The notes under the pieces: generated by a model | What the model was told of the DNA's origin: nothing | What the model saw: only the letters and a program-made list of their open reading frames with translations | The model's database searches: none | Shown here: one piece after another, positions 32,795-41,632 of the stretch | How the letters are laid out: each line of letters opens with the position of its first letter | Numbering within the stretch: the first letter of the stretch is position 1 | Made by a program: the position numbers and the translations under genes | Source: Micromonospora sp. BL4 | GTDB taxonomy: Bacteria > Actinomycetota > Actinomycetes > Mycobacteriales > Micromonosporaceae | DNA: 64,000 nt | Direction: 5' to 3' | Assembly (NCBI RefSeq): GCF_003667505.1 | Contig: NZ_RCVJ01000070.1 | Coordinates: 22,168-86,167, forward strand

Positions 32795-33943
32795 TCAGCG
32801 CCCGGCGGGCTTGAGGCCGAGCGGCTTTCCGAGCAGCGACTCACGGCGCACCGCGAGCCGGTCGGCGATCGTGCCGAGGGCCTGCGCGGCCGGCGACTCC
32901 GGCTCGGCCAGCACGATCGGGTCACCGGCGTCGCCGGCCTCCCGGACGCGGGTGTCCAGCGGGATCTGGCCCAGCAGCGGCACCTGCGCGCCGATGGTCC
33001 GGCTCAGCGACTCGGCGACCGCGGCGCCGCCGCCGGCACCGAAGATCTCCATCCGGGAGCCGTCCGGCAGCTCCAGCCAGGACATGTTCTCGATGACGCC
33101 GACCACCCGCTGGTGGGTCTGCAGGGCGATCGCGCCGGCCCGCTCCGCCACCTCGGCGGCGGCGGCCTGCGGGGTGGTGACCACCAGGATCTCCGAGTTC
33201 GGCAGCAGCTGGGCCAGCGAGATGGCCACGTCGCCGGTGCCCGGGGGCAGGTCGAGCAGGAGCACGTCCAGGTCGCCCCAGTAGACGTCGGCCAGGAACT
33301 GCTGCAACGCCCGGTGCAGCATCGGGCCGCGCCACACCACGGCGGCGTTGCCGGAGGTGAACATGCCGATCGAGATCACCTTCACACCGTGCGACTGCGG
33401 CGGCATGATCATGTCTTCGACGCGGGTCGGCCGACCGTCCGCGCCCAGCATCCGGGGCACCGAGTGGCCGTAGATGTCCGCGTCGACAACACCCACGGAG
33501 AGGCCACGGGCGGCCAGCGCCGCCGCCAGGTTGACCGTCACGCTGGACTTGCCGACGCCACCCTTGCCGCTGGCCACCGCGTACACCCGCGTCCGCGAGC
33601 CGGGCTGGGCGAACGGGATGACCGGCTCCTCGCTGGCACCCCCGCCGCGCAGCTGCGACTGCAACGACTGCCGCTGCTCGGGGCTCATCACACCGAAGTC
33701 GATCTCCACGCCGGTCACCCCGGGCACCGCGGCCACTGCGGCGGTGATGTCCGTGCGCAGCTTGTCCTTGAGTGGGCAGCCGGCGACGGTGAGCAGCAGC
33801 TCGACCCGTACGACGCCGCTGGCGCCGATCGTGGCGGAGCGGACCATGCCCAGCTCGGTGATCGGCCGGCGGATCTCCGGGTCGTTGACGGTGGCCAGGG
33901 CGGCCTGGATCGCGTCCTCGACGGTGCTGACGGGTGCTGACAT
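32795..33943 (-). CDS. mrp: Mrp/NBP35-family iron-sulfur carrier ATPase
   Basis: 382 residues. The N-terminal MIP18/DUF59 domain (AALATVNDPEIRRPITELGMV) is followed by a P-loop domain with the deviant Walker A SGKGGVGKSS near 125-134, VVDADIYGHSVPRML and LLLDLPPGTGDVAISL. These proteins hold and deliver Fe-S clusters to apoproteins with ATP. The C-terminal CXXC of eukaryotic relatives is not present, as in many bacterial members. The orthologue is Rv1229c, also near tatB. It converges on tatB and stands apart from the next minus-strand gene by 88 nt. Confidence 0.93.
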   Translation of the reverse strand: MSAPVSTVEDAIQAALATVNDPEIRRPITELGMVRSATIGASGVVRVELLLTVAGCPLKDKLRTDITAAVAAVPGVTGVEIDFGVMSPEQRQSLQSQLRGGGASEEPVIPFAQPGSRTRVYAVASGKGGVGKSSVTVNLAAALAARGLSVGVVDADIYGHSVPRMLGADGRPTRVEDMIMPPQSHGVKVISIGMFTSGNAAVVWRGPMLHRALQQFLADVYWGDLDVLLLDLPPGTGDVAISLAQLLPNSEILVVTTPQAAAAEVAERAGAIALQTHQRVVGVIENMSWLELPDGSRMEIFGAGGGAAVAESLSRTIGAQVPLLGQIPLDTRVREAGDAGDPIVLAEPESPAAQALGTIADRLAVRRESLLGKPLGLKPAGR

Positions 33944-34031
33944 GCCCGCAATGCTACGTCGCGGGGCATCCGCTCCGGCCGCTGGCCGGGAACGGTGTGA
34001 GCGAATCGATGACCCGTTCGGGGTCCTCCGG

Positions 34032-34682
34032 TCAGCCGCCGTGCGGGCGGGACCCGGTGCCGTCCGGTCGGGTGTCGCGGGCGACGTCGCTGTCCAGGTC
34101 GTCGCGGGGTTCGTCCAGCCCGACGCCGTCGGTCGGCCGCTGGCCGCGCCTCTCCTGCCGGCTCTCCTTCTCCTGCTGGCGGCGCTCCAACCGTTGCCGA
34201 CGCTGCCCCGCCTCGTCCAGCTCCTCGGCCAGCCGGGTCAGCTCCGAGCGGAGGAAGTCCCGGGTCGCCACCTCGCCCAGCGCGATGCGCAGCGCGGCGA
34301 TCTCCCGGGCCAGGTACTCGGTGTCCGCCTTCTGCGCGGTGGCCCGCCGCCGGTCCTCCTCCAACGCCACCCGGTCCCGGTCGGCCTGCCGGTTCTGCGC
34401 CAGCAGGATCAGCGGCGCCGCGTAGCTGGCCTGCAACGACAGCACCAGGGTGAGGAACGTGAAGGTGTACGGGTCGAAGCGCAGATCGGCCGGGGCCAGC
34501 GTGTTCCAGCCGAACCAGATCGCGATCACCACGGTCATGACGACGATGAAGTTCGCGGTGCCCATGCCTCGGGCGATGCCCTCGGACCACCGGCCGAACG
34601 CTTCCGCGTCGAACCGGGGCAGCTTGATACCTCGGGGCTCGCGTGGCTGGTCGAGCCGTTCGCCCCGCCGCTGGTCAGCCAT
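34032..34682 (-). CDS. DUF1003 membrane protein
   Basis: 216 residues: two membrane helices (TANFIVVMTVVIAIWFGWN and FTFLTLVLSLQASYAAPLILLAQ) with the family motif between them, then QADRDRVALEEDRRRATAQKADTEYLAREIAALR, which begins a long charged coiled coil, and a disordered tail. Start ATG overlaps the end of the CBS/MgtE-N gene by 8 nt, so the two are coupled and probably act together. The family has no proven function; pairing with an MgtE-like sensor suggests metal homeostasis. Confidence 0.9.
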   Translation of the reverse strand: MADQRRGERLDQPREPRGIKLPRFDAEAFGRWSEGIARGMGTANFIVVMTVVIAIWFGWNTLAPADLRFDPYTFTFLTLVLSLQASYAAPLILLAQNRQADRDRVALEEDRRRATAQKADTEYLAREIAALRIALGEVATRDFLRSELTRLAEELDEAGQRRQRLERRQQEKESRQERRGQRPTDGVGLDEPRDDLDSDVARDTRPDGTGSRPHGG

Positions 34683-35961
34683 CCGCGTCGTCCGGCGTCG
34701 GCTCGGCGGCGTTCAGGGTGCTCAGGGCGTCCCGGTCCCGCCAGTCCCGGGGGAGTGAATGGTCCAGCACGTCGTCCACCGTCACGGCGCCGACCAGCCG
34801 GTTGTTCCGGTCGATCACCGGCATGGCGACCAGGTCGTAGGTGGCCATCCGGCGGGTGATCTCCGGTAGCGGGGTGGTGGGGCGCAGCGGGTCGATGTCG
34901 TTGACCACCACCTTGCCCAGCAGGTCGGCCGGGGGTTCGCGCAACAACGCCTGGAAGTGCACCATGCCCAGGTACCGGCCGGTCGGGGTGTTCTGCGGTG
35001 CCCGGGTCACGAAGACCTGCGCCGCGACGGCGGGGGAGAGCTGTGGCTCCCGGATCCGGGCCAGCGCCTCGGCGACGGTGGCGTCCGGCGGCAGGATGAC
35101 CGGCTCCGAGGTCATCACGCTGCCCGCCGTGCCGGGCGTGTACTTGAGGAGCTGGCGTACCGGGTCGGCCTCGTCCGGCTCCATCAGGTCCAGCAGCACG
35201 TCCTGCTCCGGCGGGGGCAGCTCGTTGAGCAGGTCCGCCGCGTCGTCCGGGTCCATCTCCTCCAGCACGTCCGCGGCCCGTTCCCGGTCCAGCGCGGCGA
35301 GGATCTCCACCTGGTCGTGCTCCGGCAGCTCGCTCAGCACGTCGGCCAGCCGCTCGTCGTCCAGTGCGGCCGCGACCTCGTTGCGCCGCGCGTCGGGCAG
35401 GTCCTGCAATGCGTTGGCCAGGTCGGCCGGGCGCATGTCCTCCAGTACGGCGAGCAGATTCGCCGTACCCCGGTTGTCGGCGATGCCGCTGAGCCCGCGC
35501 ACCCGGTCCCACTCCACCTGGTGCAGGTGGCCGCGGCGGGTGAGCCGGTTGGTCTGCTCCCGGACCGCGACCCGGGTCAGGGACCACTCGCCGCCCCGGG
35601 AGCATTCCATGGCGACGTCCACCACCGCTCCCGGTTGGCCGTTCGGGTCGAGCTGCACCCGTCGATCCAGCAGCTCCTGCAACACCAGCAGCTCGTTCGG
35701 GCGCTTCTCGAAGCGCCGCAGGTTGAGGGTGCCGGAGCCGAGCACGACGGCGTCCGCGTCGATGGAGGTGATCCGGTTGATGGACAGGAAGATCCGCCGG
35801 CGCATCGGCATCTCGGCGACCAGGCCCACGACCTCCGGGGGACGCTTGGTCGCCCGCAGCCGCGCCACCGCGTCACGAACCCGGCCCACCTGGTCACCGT
35901 TCGGATCGAAGACGGCGACTCCGGCGAGGCGGGCGATGTAGACCCGGGTCGGCGTACTCAC
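34675..35961 (-). CDS. MgtE-N and CBS domain protein without transport domain
   Basis: 428 residues. A PRC-barrel-like start (VYIARLAGVAVFDPNGDQVGRVRDAV) is followed by the superhelical MgtE N domain (repeats such as RPADLANALQDLPDARRNEV and PEHDQVEILAALDRERAADVL, residues about 170-270) and two CBS motifs (SVMTSEPVILPPDATVAEAL and YDLVAMPVIDRNNRLVGAVTVDDVL). There is no membrane segment, so it is the Mg2+-sensing part of MgtE as a separate protein, probably controlling the coupled DUF1003 membrane protein. TAGGCT lies 8 nt before the GTG (leaderless), overlapping the divergent phzF promoter. It corresponds to Rv1232c. Confidence 0.9.
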   Translation of the reverse strand: MSTPTRVYIARLAGVAVFDPNGDQVGRVRDAVARLRATKRPPEVVGLVAEMPMRRRIFLSINRITSIDADAVVLGSGTLNLRRFEKRPNELLVLQELLDRRVQLDPNGQPGAVVDVAMECSRGGEWSLTRVAVREQTNRLTRRGHLHQVEWDRVRGLSGIADNRGTANLLAVLEDMRPADLANALQDLPDARRNEVAAALDDERLADVLSELPEHDQVEILAALDRERAADVLEEMDPDDAADLLNELPPPEQDVLLDLMEPDEADPVRQLLKYTPGTAGSVMTSEPVILPPDATVAEALARIREPQLSPAVAAQVFVTRAPQNTPTGRYLGMVHFQALLREPPADLLGKVVVNDIDPLRPTTPLPEITRRMATYDLVAMPVIDRNNRLVGAVTVDDVLDHSLPRDWRDRDALSTLNAAEPTPDDADG

Positions 35962-35994
35962 GGGCACCAGCCTAAGCGCCTAGTGTTTATCAAC
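35962..35994. promoter_or_regulatory. Overlapping divergent leaderless promoters
   Basis: Only 33 bp separate the two start codons. Minus strand: TAGGCT (35970-35975) 8 nt before the GTG at 35961. Plus strand: TAGTGT (35981-35986) 8 nt before the ATG at 35995. The two -10 boxes are back to back. Confidence 0.6.
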
Positions 35995-36864
35995 ATGTCG
36001 ACCTTGGCCTACGAGATCGTGGACGTCTTCACCGACCGCCCTTTCGCCGGCAACCCGCTGGCTGTGGTGTTCGGCGCGGAGGCGCTGGCCACCGAGCAGA
36101 TGCAGGCGCTCGCGCTGGAGTTCAACCTCTCCGAGACGGTGTTCGTGCTGCCCCCGACCCAGGTGGGCGCCACCTACCGGGCTCGGATCTTCACCCCGGT
36201 GGAGGAGTTGCCGTTCGCCGGGCATCCCAGCGTCGGCGCCGCGGTCACCGCGAGCCGGCGCGGGATGTTCGGTGTGGGGCAGATCATGCAGGAGTGCGGC
36301 GCCGGCGTGCTGCCGATCGAGGTGACCTCGTCCGGGGCCACCCTCACCGGTGGAAGCCCCACGCTTGGCCCCGAGCTGGACCCGGAGCCGTTGCTGCAGA
36401 TCGCCGGGCTGAGTCCGGACGACCACATCGGGCCGGCCCCGCGGGTGGCCGGCTGCGGGCTGGAGTTCCCGTACCTGCCGGTGCGGCCGGAGTCGGTGGC
36501 CCGGGCACGGGTGAACCCGGCGGCGGCGGAGCGGTACGGGGTGGCGCACGTCAGCGTCTTCTCCTGGGACCCGACCGCGCAAACCGCGCACGCCCGGGTC
36601 TTCGTACCCGGCCTCGGCGTACCGGAGGACCCGGCGACCGGCTCGGCGGCGCTCGGTCTCGGTGTCTGGCTGGTGGCCAGCGGCCTGCTGCCCGGGGAAG
36701 GACTGTCCCGATACGCCGTGCGCCAGGGTGTCGAGATCAACCGTCCGTCCGCGCTGTCCTGCACGGTCACCGCGGAGAACGGACTGGTGGTCGGTGCGAC
36801 GGTCGCCGGGCAGGTGATGCCGGTGGCCCGGGGCGAGATCGCCGTGCCACCCTTCGTGGGCTGA
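35995..36864 (+). CDS. PhzF-family isomerase/epimerase
   Basis: A 289-residue protein with two diaminopimelate-epimerase-like halves. YEIVDVFTDRPFAGNPLAVVF near 6-26, FNLSETVFVLPP (with the conserved Glu acting as acid/base in PhzF) near 43-54, ARIFTPVEELPFAGHPSVGAA near 63-83 and GVPEDPATGSAALGLG in the second half are family marks. No phenazine genes are near, so it is a general housekeeping PhzF-like protein of unknown substrate. Leaderless promoter TAGTGT. Confidence 0.9.
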   Translation: MSTLAYEIVDVFTDRPFAGNPLAVVFGAEALATEQMQALALEFNLSETVFVLPPTQVGATYRARIFTPVEELPFAGHPSVGAAVTASRRGMFGVGQIMQECGAGVLPIEVTSSGATLTGGSPTLGPELDPEPLLQIAGLSPDDHIGPAPRVAGCGLEFPYLPVRPESVARARVNPAAAERYGVAHVSVFSWDPTAQTAHARVFVPGLGVPEDPATGSAALGLGVWLVASGLLPGEGLSRYAVRQGVEINRPSALSCTVTAENGLVVGATVAGQVMPVARGEIAVPPFVG

Positions 36865-36897
36865 CCGGCGGAGGCGCTCATGCGGGACAATGCGGGT

Positions 36898-37410
36898 GTG
36901 ACGGACGAGGATGCCTCCCGGGGCACGCCACTGGTCGACGAGGCGATGAAGAAGGCCGCGGTGGCCTGGGTGAGCGTGGCCGGTGGGCCGGCGCTCGCCC
37001 TCTGGTGCGCACCGCTGGAGGGCGCGCTGTTCGTGGTCAGCGGGCCGGGCGAGCAGGCCGCGCCCGGGCTGGCCGACGCGGCGGAGGCGCAGGTCAGCCT
37101 GCGCGGTGACCACGGTGGCCGGATCGTCACCTGGCCGGCCCGGGTGACCCGGCTGCAGCCGGGCACCGAGGCCTGGGACACCACCGCGCCGCTGGTGGCG
37201 GGTAAGCGGCTGAACGCGCCCGGCCCGACCGCCGACCTGGTGGCCCGGTGGGCCGCCGACGGCTGCGCGGTGAACCGGCTCGCCCCGGGCGGTGAGCCGC
37301 TGTCCGGCGCCGACCTGCCGGCCGACGCGCAGGCCGAACCACCCCGGGACACCCCGGCGGTCCGCGCCACCCGCAAACCGTTCCGCCTGCACCGGGTCCG
37401 CCGCCGGTGA
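36898..37410 (+). CDS. Conserved hypothetical protein, possibly flavin-reductase/PNPOx-like fold
   Basis: 170 residues, no signal or membrane segment. The first 110 residues have alternating strands (AWVSVAGGPALALWCAPLEGALFVVSG, EAQVSLRGDHGGRIVTWPARVTRL) that resemble a split-barrel of the pyridoxamine-phosphate-oxidase type, and the C-terminal 60 residues are Ala/Pro-rich ending in a basic run (FRLHRVRRR). GTG at 36898 lies 6 nt after GACAAT. The stop codon lies in a 14-bp tandem repeat. Probably a lineage-specific gene; the fold assignment is weak. Confidence 0.65.
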   Translation: MTDEDASRGTPLVDEAMKKAAVAWVSVAGGPALALWCAPLEGALFVVSGPGEQAAPGLADAAEAQVSLRGDHGGRIVTWPARVTRLQPGTEAWDTTAPLVAGKRLNAPGPTADLVARWAADGCAVNRLAPGGEPLSGADLPADAQAEPPRDTPAVRATRKPFRLHRVRRR

Positions 37411-37490
37411 CCCGCTGCCGCTGACCCGCCGCCGCTGACCCGCCGCCGGTGACCCGCCGCCGCTGACCCGCTGCCGCTGACCCGCCGCCG
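37400..37490 (+). repeat. Tandem repeat, 14 bp x 6.5, containing a stop codon
   Basis: A run of the unit GCYGCCGSTGACCC, copies differing at two positions (Y, S). The first TGA is the stop codon of the upstream gene. It fills the space up to the convergent HAD gene. Confidence 0.9.
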
Positions 37491-37498
37491 CGGTCCGG

Positions 37499-38206
37499 TC
37501 AGCCGACCCCCACGCCGATGGTCTCGGCGTCGACGAGGTCGAGCACGTCGCGCAGCGTGCCGAGCGTCGGGCCGTGCCACTCCCGGTCGGCGTTGAAGAC
37601 CATGTGCTCGGCCAGATCGGGCGCGGCGAGCCGGACGGCGGTCATTCCGGCCCGCTCCGCGCCGGTCAACTCCTGGCTGCCGCCGTCACCGACGTACAGG
37701 CAGTCGCGGGGCGCGAGCCCGAGCCGCCGGCAGGCGGTCAGGTAGAGCGTGGGATCCGGCTTGCACCGTCCGACCTGCACCGAGAACACCCGCACGTCGA
37801 GCAGCGGGGCGACCGCTAGCTGTGGCAGGAAGGCCGGCAGTTCGTGCGTACAGTCGCTGATCACGCCGGTGTGCAGGCCGCGCTGGCGCAGCGCCGCCAG
37901 CACGGGCACCGCGTCGGCCCGCAGCCGGGTGTCCGCGCGGACCGCGCGGTGCCGGGAGGCCACGGCCGCACGTACCGCACGGTCGCTGGGGTGTACGCCG
38001 GCCTGGGCGCAGACCCACCGCAACGTCGCCTCCGCGTTGCCGAGCCGGCCGGTGGCCCGCTCGTAGAAGGTGCGGTCCAGGACCTCGGTCAACGTGTCGG
38101 TGTGGCATCCGAGCAGCTCGGCGGTGCCGAGGTGCGCGGCGCCGCGCTGGACCGGACGGGTCAGGGTGCCGAAGAAATCGAACAGCACCGCCTGGTAGCT
38201 GGGCAT
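37499..38206 (-). CDS. HAD-superfamily hydrolase
   Basis: 235 residues with a cap in the C1 position. Motif I is LFDFFGTLT: the nucleophile Asp is present, but the usual Asp two residues later is Phe, as in haloacid-dehalogenase-like members that do not need the second acid. Motif II is GVISDC, the Lys of motif III is in GRCKPDPTLY, and motif IV is YVGDGGSQEL. A phosphatase or dehalogenase of unknown substrate. It stands alone in the orientation opposite to both neighbours. Confidence 0.88.
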   Translation of the reverse strand: MPSYQAVLFDFFGTLTRPVQRGAAHLGTAELLGCHTDTLTEVLDRTFYERATGRLGNAEATLRWVCAQAGVHPSDRAVRAAVASRHRAVRADTRLRADAVPVLAALRQRGLHTGVISDCTHELPAFLPQLAVAPLLDVRVFSVQVGRCKPDPTLYLTACRRLGLAPRDCLYVGDGGSQELTGAERAGMTAVRLAAPDLAEHMVFNADREWHGPTLGTLRDVLDLVDAETIGVGVG

Positions 38207-38311
38207 GGGGGAGCGCCTCCGGGCGGTCGAGGGTCGCCGGCGCGGACCCGCGTGATCGTAACGGAGTGCTGACGTTCTGTGTTGCTCGGAGGCGTGTGAG
38301 GATTGCTTCCC

Positions 38312-39274
38312 GTGCCCCCTTCCTCACACCGCCCGCCCCTGGATCCGCTGACCACCGGCGCGGTCGGCCTGGCCGTCGTCGCCGTGTCGTCGTCCGCGCC
38401 GTTGATCGCCTACGCCGCCGCCCCCGCTCTGGCCATCGCGTTCTGGCGCAACCTGCTCGCGGTGGCCGTGCTGAGTCCGTTCTCGCTGGCCCGGCGCCGC
38501 GCCGAGTTCCGTGCGCTGGCCGGACGGGCGGGCCGGCGGGAGGGGTTGTACTGCGTGCTCTCCGGGGTCGCCCTGGCCGCGCACTTCGCCACCTGGATGC
38601 CGAGCGCGCAGCTCACCTCGGTCGCCACGGCCACCGCCCTGGTCGCCACCCAGCCGGTCTGGCAGGGACTGATCGCGCGTGCCCAGGGCCGCGGGCTGCC
38701 CACGGTGGTCTGGATCGGCATCGCGGTGGCGGTCGGCGGCGCGGTCATCGCGACCGGCGCGGACGTGGGCATCTCCGGGCGGGCCGTCCTCGGTGACCTG
38801 CTGGCGCTGACCGGTGGCCTGTTCGCCGCCATCTACACCGCCTTCGGTGAGCGGGCCCGGGCCAGCATCAGCACCACCACGTACACCACCATCTGCTACG
38901 GGATCTGCGCGCTGATCCTGCTGGTGGTGTGCCTGCTCGGCGGCGTCCGGCTGACCGGCTTCGACGGGCGTACCTGGCTGGCCATCCTGGCCCTGGTGGC
39001 CGGCGCACAACTGCTCGGCCACTCGATGTTCAACTACGCCCTGCAGAAGATCCCGGCGACCACGGTCAGTGTGCTGATCCTGCTGGAGGTGCCCGGCGCG
39101 GCCCTGCTCGGCTGGGTGTGGCTGGGGCAGCTGCCCCGCCCGTACGCGCTGCTGGGAATGGGGCTGCTGCTGGTCGGGGTGGCGGTGGTGGTGCTCGGCG
39201 GCGCCCGCGTCGGCCGCCGTGCCACACCGCCGCCCACTCCGCTCCCCGCCGACGCCGCTCCGTTGAAAGACTGA
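38312..39274 (+). CDS. EamA/DMT-family transporter
   Basis: 320 residues with ten predicted membrane helices in two EamA repeats: the first begins TTGAVGLAVVAVSSSAPLIAYA and holds AIAFWRNLLAV, the second begins GDLLALTGGLFAAIYTAFGE and ends PRPYALLGMGLLLVGVAVVVLGG. Members export amino acids, metabolites or drugs. GTG at 38312 follows GAGGAT by 8 nt. The substrate is unknown, and no regulator adjoins it. Confidence 0.9.
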   Translation: MPPSSHRPPLDPLTTGAVGLAVVAVSSSAPLIAYAAAPALAIAFWRNLLAVAVLSPFSLARRRAEFRALAGRAGRREGLYCVLSGVALAAHFATWMPSAQLTSVATATALVATQPVWQGLIARAQGRGLPTVVWIGIAVAVGGAVIATGADVGISGRAVLGDLLALTGGLFAAIYTAFGERARASISTTTYTTICYGICALILLVVCLLGGVRLTGFDGRTWLAILALVAGAQLLGHSMFNYALQKIPATTVSVLILLEVPGAALLGWVWLGQLPRPYALLGMGLLLVGVAVVVLGGARVGRRATPPPTPLPADAAPLKD

Positions 39275-39430
39275 CCTCCCACCTTGACCGGCGAATTCGG
39301 GACGACCTGAGGAACGTGGGTGGTGGTTCCCTCCGGGCCGGTCCCGGCGACGACACGGATCTGCGGCTGGTGCTCCAAGCGGCGTTGGCCGGCGCGGTCG
39401 ACGGTTCGGCCGGCGCGCCCACGCCGCCCC

Positions 39431-39706
39431 CTAGACCTCGTGCACCTCGATGACGCGGGTGGTCGGCGCGACCGGGCCGAGGCCGGCGCGCAGCGCGACC
39501 CGCTCCGGATCGGCCATGAACGACTCGTACCCGGCCCGGGCGTCGAAGCGGATCACGTGCACCTCGGTCCGCTCGTCGGTGCCGCGCAGCCGTCGTTCCA
39601 GCCCGCCGCCGTGCCGGCCGAGCAGGGCCAGCACGGCGTCCTCGTACCGCTGTCCGGCGGCCTCGGCCCCGGCGGTGAACTCGACGAGCGCGACGAGTGT
39701 CAGCAC
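39431..39706 (-). CDS. DUF1330/ABM-like small protein
   Basis: 91 residues that look like a dimeric alpha-beta barrel (LTLVALVEFTAG, helix with AAGQRYEDAVLALLGRHGG, TEVHVIRFDARAGYESFMADPER). Related proteins in the DUF1330/antibiotic-biosynthesis-monooxygenase group have varied or no enzymatic roles. It follows the SDR gene by 9 nt and may be cotranscribed with it. Confidence 0.7.
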   Translation of the reverse strand: MLTLVALVEFTAGAEAAGQRYEDAVLALLGRHGGGLERRLRGTDERTEVHVIRFDARAGYESFMADPERVALRAGLGPVAPTTRVIEVHEV

Positions 39707-39715
39707 GGCGGCCTC

Positions 39716-40561
39716 CTAGTCGGCGATGCCGACGGCCTTGGCGCTGGCCGCCCAGAGCCGGGCGGCGAGCTGCGGATCGCTGGCCTTGCGCAACGGCCGA
39801 CGCAGTCGCCGGTTGTGGTAGTAGCCGCCGTCGACGAGTCGGGACCGGTCCTGGTTGGCCAGCCAGACCAGGGTCTCGGCGCCCTTCTCCGGGCTGCGGA
39901 ACGGAAGGAGCCGCATGCCGAGGGCGACCAGCCGGCTGTCGTTGGCGAACCGGGTGCGCACCACTCCCGGGTGGTAGCTGTGTGCCGGGATGCCCGGCCA
40001 GCGCCGGGCCGCCTCGGCGGTGAACAGGATGTTCGCCTGCTTGCTGGTGCCGTACGCGACCATCGGCCGGTAGCGACGCAGGGGCCTGTTCAGGTCGTTC
40101 GGGTCCAGCACGCCGCTTCGGTGCGCGCCGGAGGCGGTGACCACGATCCGGCCGATCCGGTCGGCGAGCAGGTTGGTCAGCAGGAACGGGGCCAGGTGGT
40201 TGGCCTGGATCGACAACTCGAAACCGTCGACGGTGGTGAGCGGCTGGAGCGCGATGGCGCCGGCGTTGTTGGCCAGCACGTCGATCCGGTCGTACGCCTC
40301 GCGCAGCCGCTCGGCGAGCCGGCGCACGTCGTCGAGCACCGCGAAGTCGGCCCGGAACAGCTCCGGACGCTCACCCGACGTCTCCCGTACCCGTTCCGCG
40401 GCGGCCTGCAACCGGGCCGGGTCCCGCCCGACCAGCACCACCTGGTCGCCACGGCACGCCAGGTCCACGGCGGCGGCCAGCCCGATGCCGGAACTCGCCC
40501 CGGTCACCACCACCAGTCGACGCCCAGTGAGATCTTCCACAGGTCCATTCACCCCGGTCAT
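39716..40561 (-). CDS. Short-chain dehydrogenase/reductase, retinol-dehydrogenase-like
   Basis: 281 residues of the classical SDR fold. VVTGASSGIGLAAA near 18-31 binds NAD(P), LANNAGA near 96-102 is the NNAG motif, Ser in VVTASGAH with YGTSK form the catalytic site (Ser, Tyr, Lys), and HPGVVRT follows. Arg in GRDPAR suggests NADP(H). TAACCT lies 6 nt before the ATG (leaderless). The substrate is unknown. Confidence 0.9.
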   Translation of the reverse strand: MTGVNGPVEDLTGRRLVVVTGASSGIGLAAAVDLACRGDQVVLVGRDPARLQAAAERVRETSGERPELFRADFAVLDDVRRLAERLREAYDRIDVLANNAGAIALQPLTTVDGFELSIQANHLAPFLLTNLLADRIGRIVVTASGAHRSGVLDPNDLNRPLRRYRPMVAYGTSKQANILFTAEAARRWPGIPAHSYHPGVVRTRFANDSRLVALGMRLLPFRSPEKGAETLVWLANQDRSRLVDGGYYHNRRLRRPLRKASDPQLAARLWAASAKAVGIAD

Positions 40562-40669
40562 GGCGCGAGGTTACCGTGGCGTCACCACGCCCTTTGGGAT
40601 CGTTAAGTTTCTCGGATCTGTCGTCAGGTGGCGTCGGCGTGCCCGCCGGACGCTGGAAGGAGCGCATCC

Positions 40670-41626
40670 ATGGCCGCAGTCGGTCGTCCCCGCCGGTCCT
40701 GCCTCGCGGTACCGGGTTCCAGCGTCAAGATGCTCGGCAAGGCCCAGGGACTCCCGGCCGACCAGGTCTTCCTCGACCTGGAGGACGCCGTGGCCCCGCT
40801 GGCCAAGCCGGATGCGCGCAAGAACATCGTGGCCGCGCTCAACGAGGGCGACTGGGCCGGCAAGACGCGCGTGGTCCGGGTCAACGACCTGACCACGCCG
40901 TGGACGTACCGGGACGTCATTGAGGTGGTCGAGGGCGCCGGCGCGAACCTGGACTGCATCATGCTGCCGAAGGTGCAAAGCGCCGCCCAGGTGCAGTGGC
41001 TGGACCTGACGCTCACCCAGATCGAGAAGACGCTCGGCCTGGAGGTCGGCCGGATCGGCATCGAGGCGCAGATCGAGAACGCGGCCGGCCTGGTCAACGT
41101 GGACGCCATCGCCGCCGCCAGCCCCCGGGTGGAGACCATCATCTTCGGCCCGGCCGACTTCATGGCCTCGATCAACATGAGGTCGCTGGTGGTCGGCGCG
41201 TTGATCCCGGACTACCCGGGCGACCCGTACCACTACATCCTGATGCGGATCCTGATGGCTGCGCGGATGCACGACAAGCAGGCCATCGACGGCCCGTTCC
41301 TGCAGATCCGCGACGTGGACGGGTTCCGCGAGGTCGCCAAGCGTTCGGCGGCGCTGGGCTTCGACGGCAAGTGGGTGCTGCACCCGGGTCAGATCGACGC
41401 CGCCAACGAGGTTTACCAGCCGGCGCAGGCCGACTACGACCACGCCGAGTTGATCCTCGACGCGTACGAGCACTACACCTCGGAGGCCGGCGGCAGGCTG
41501 GGCGCGGTGATGCTCGGCGACGAGATGATCGACGAGGCGTCCCGCAAGATGGCGCTGGTGATCGCCGCCAAGGGCCGGGCCGCCGGGATGAGCCGTACCT
41601 CGTCGTTCACCCCGCCGTCGGAGTGA
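40670..41626 (+). CDS. HpcH/HpaI-type CoA-ester lyase (CitE-like)
   Basis: 318 residues of the citrate lyase beta/malyl-CoA lyase family, which splits or forms C-C bonds in 3-hydroxy-3-carboxyl acyl-CoAs with Mg2+. RRSCLAVPGSSVKMLGKA near the start, VFLDLEDAVAPLAK (Glu and Asp ligands), IGIEAQIENAAGLVN (Glu) and IIFGPADFMASI (Asp) are the family signatures, and GFDGKWVLHPGQID ends the core. GGAAGGAG 6 nt before the ATG. Together with the acyl-CoA dehydrogenase and MaoC genes a few kb downstream it recalls the CitE/MaoC/FadE group of mycobacteria; malyl-, methylmalyl- and citramalyl-CoA are all possible substrates. Confidence 0.9.
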   Translation: MAAVGRPRRSCLAVPGSSVKMLGKAQGLPADQVFLDLEDAVAPLAKPDARKNIVAALNEGDWAGKTRVVRVNDLTTPWTYRDVIEVVEGAGANLDCIMLPKVQSAAQVQWLDLTLTQIEKTLGLEVGRIGIEAQIENAAGLVNVDAIAAASPRVETIIFGPADFMASINMRSLVVGALIPDYPGDPYHYILMRILMAARMHDKQAIDGPFLQIRDVDGFREVAKRSAALGFDGKWVLHPGQIDAANEVYQPAQADYDHAELILDAYEHYTSEAGGRLGAVMLGDEMIDEASRKMALVIAAKGRAAGMSRTSSFTPPSE

Positions 41627-41632
41627 CCGGCC

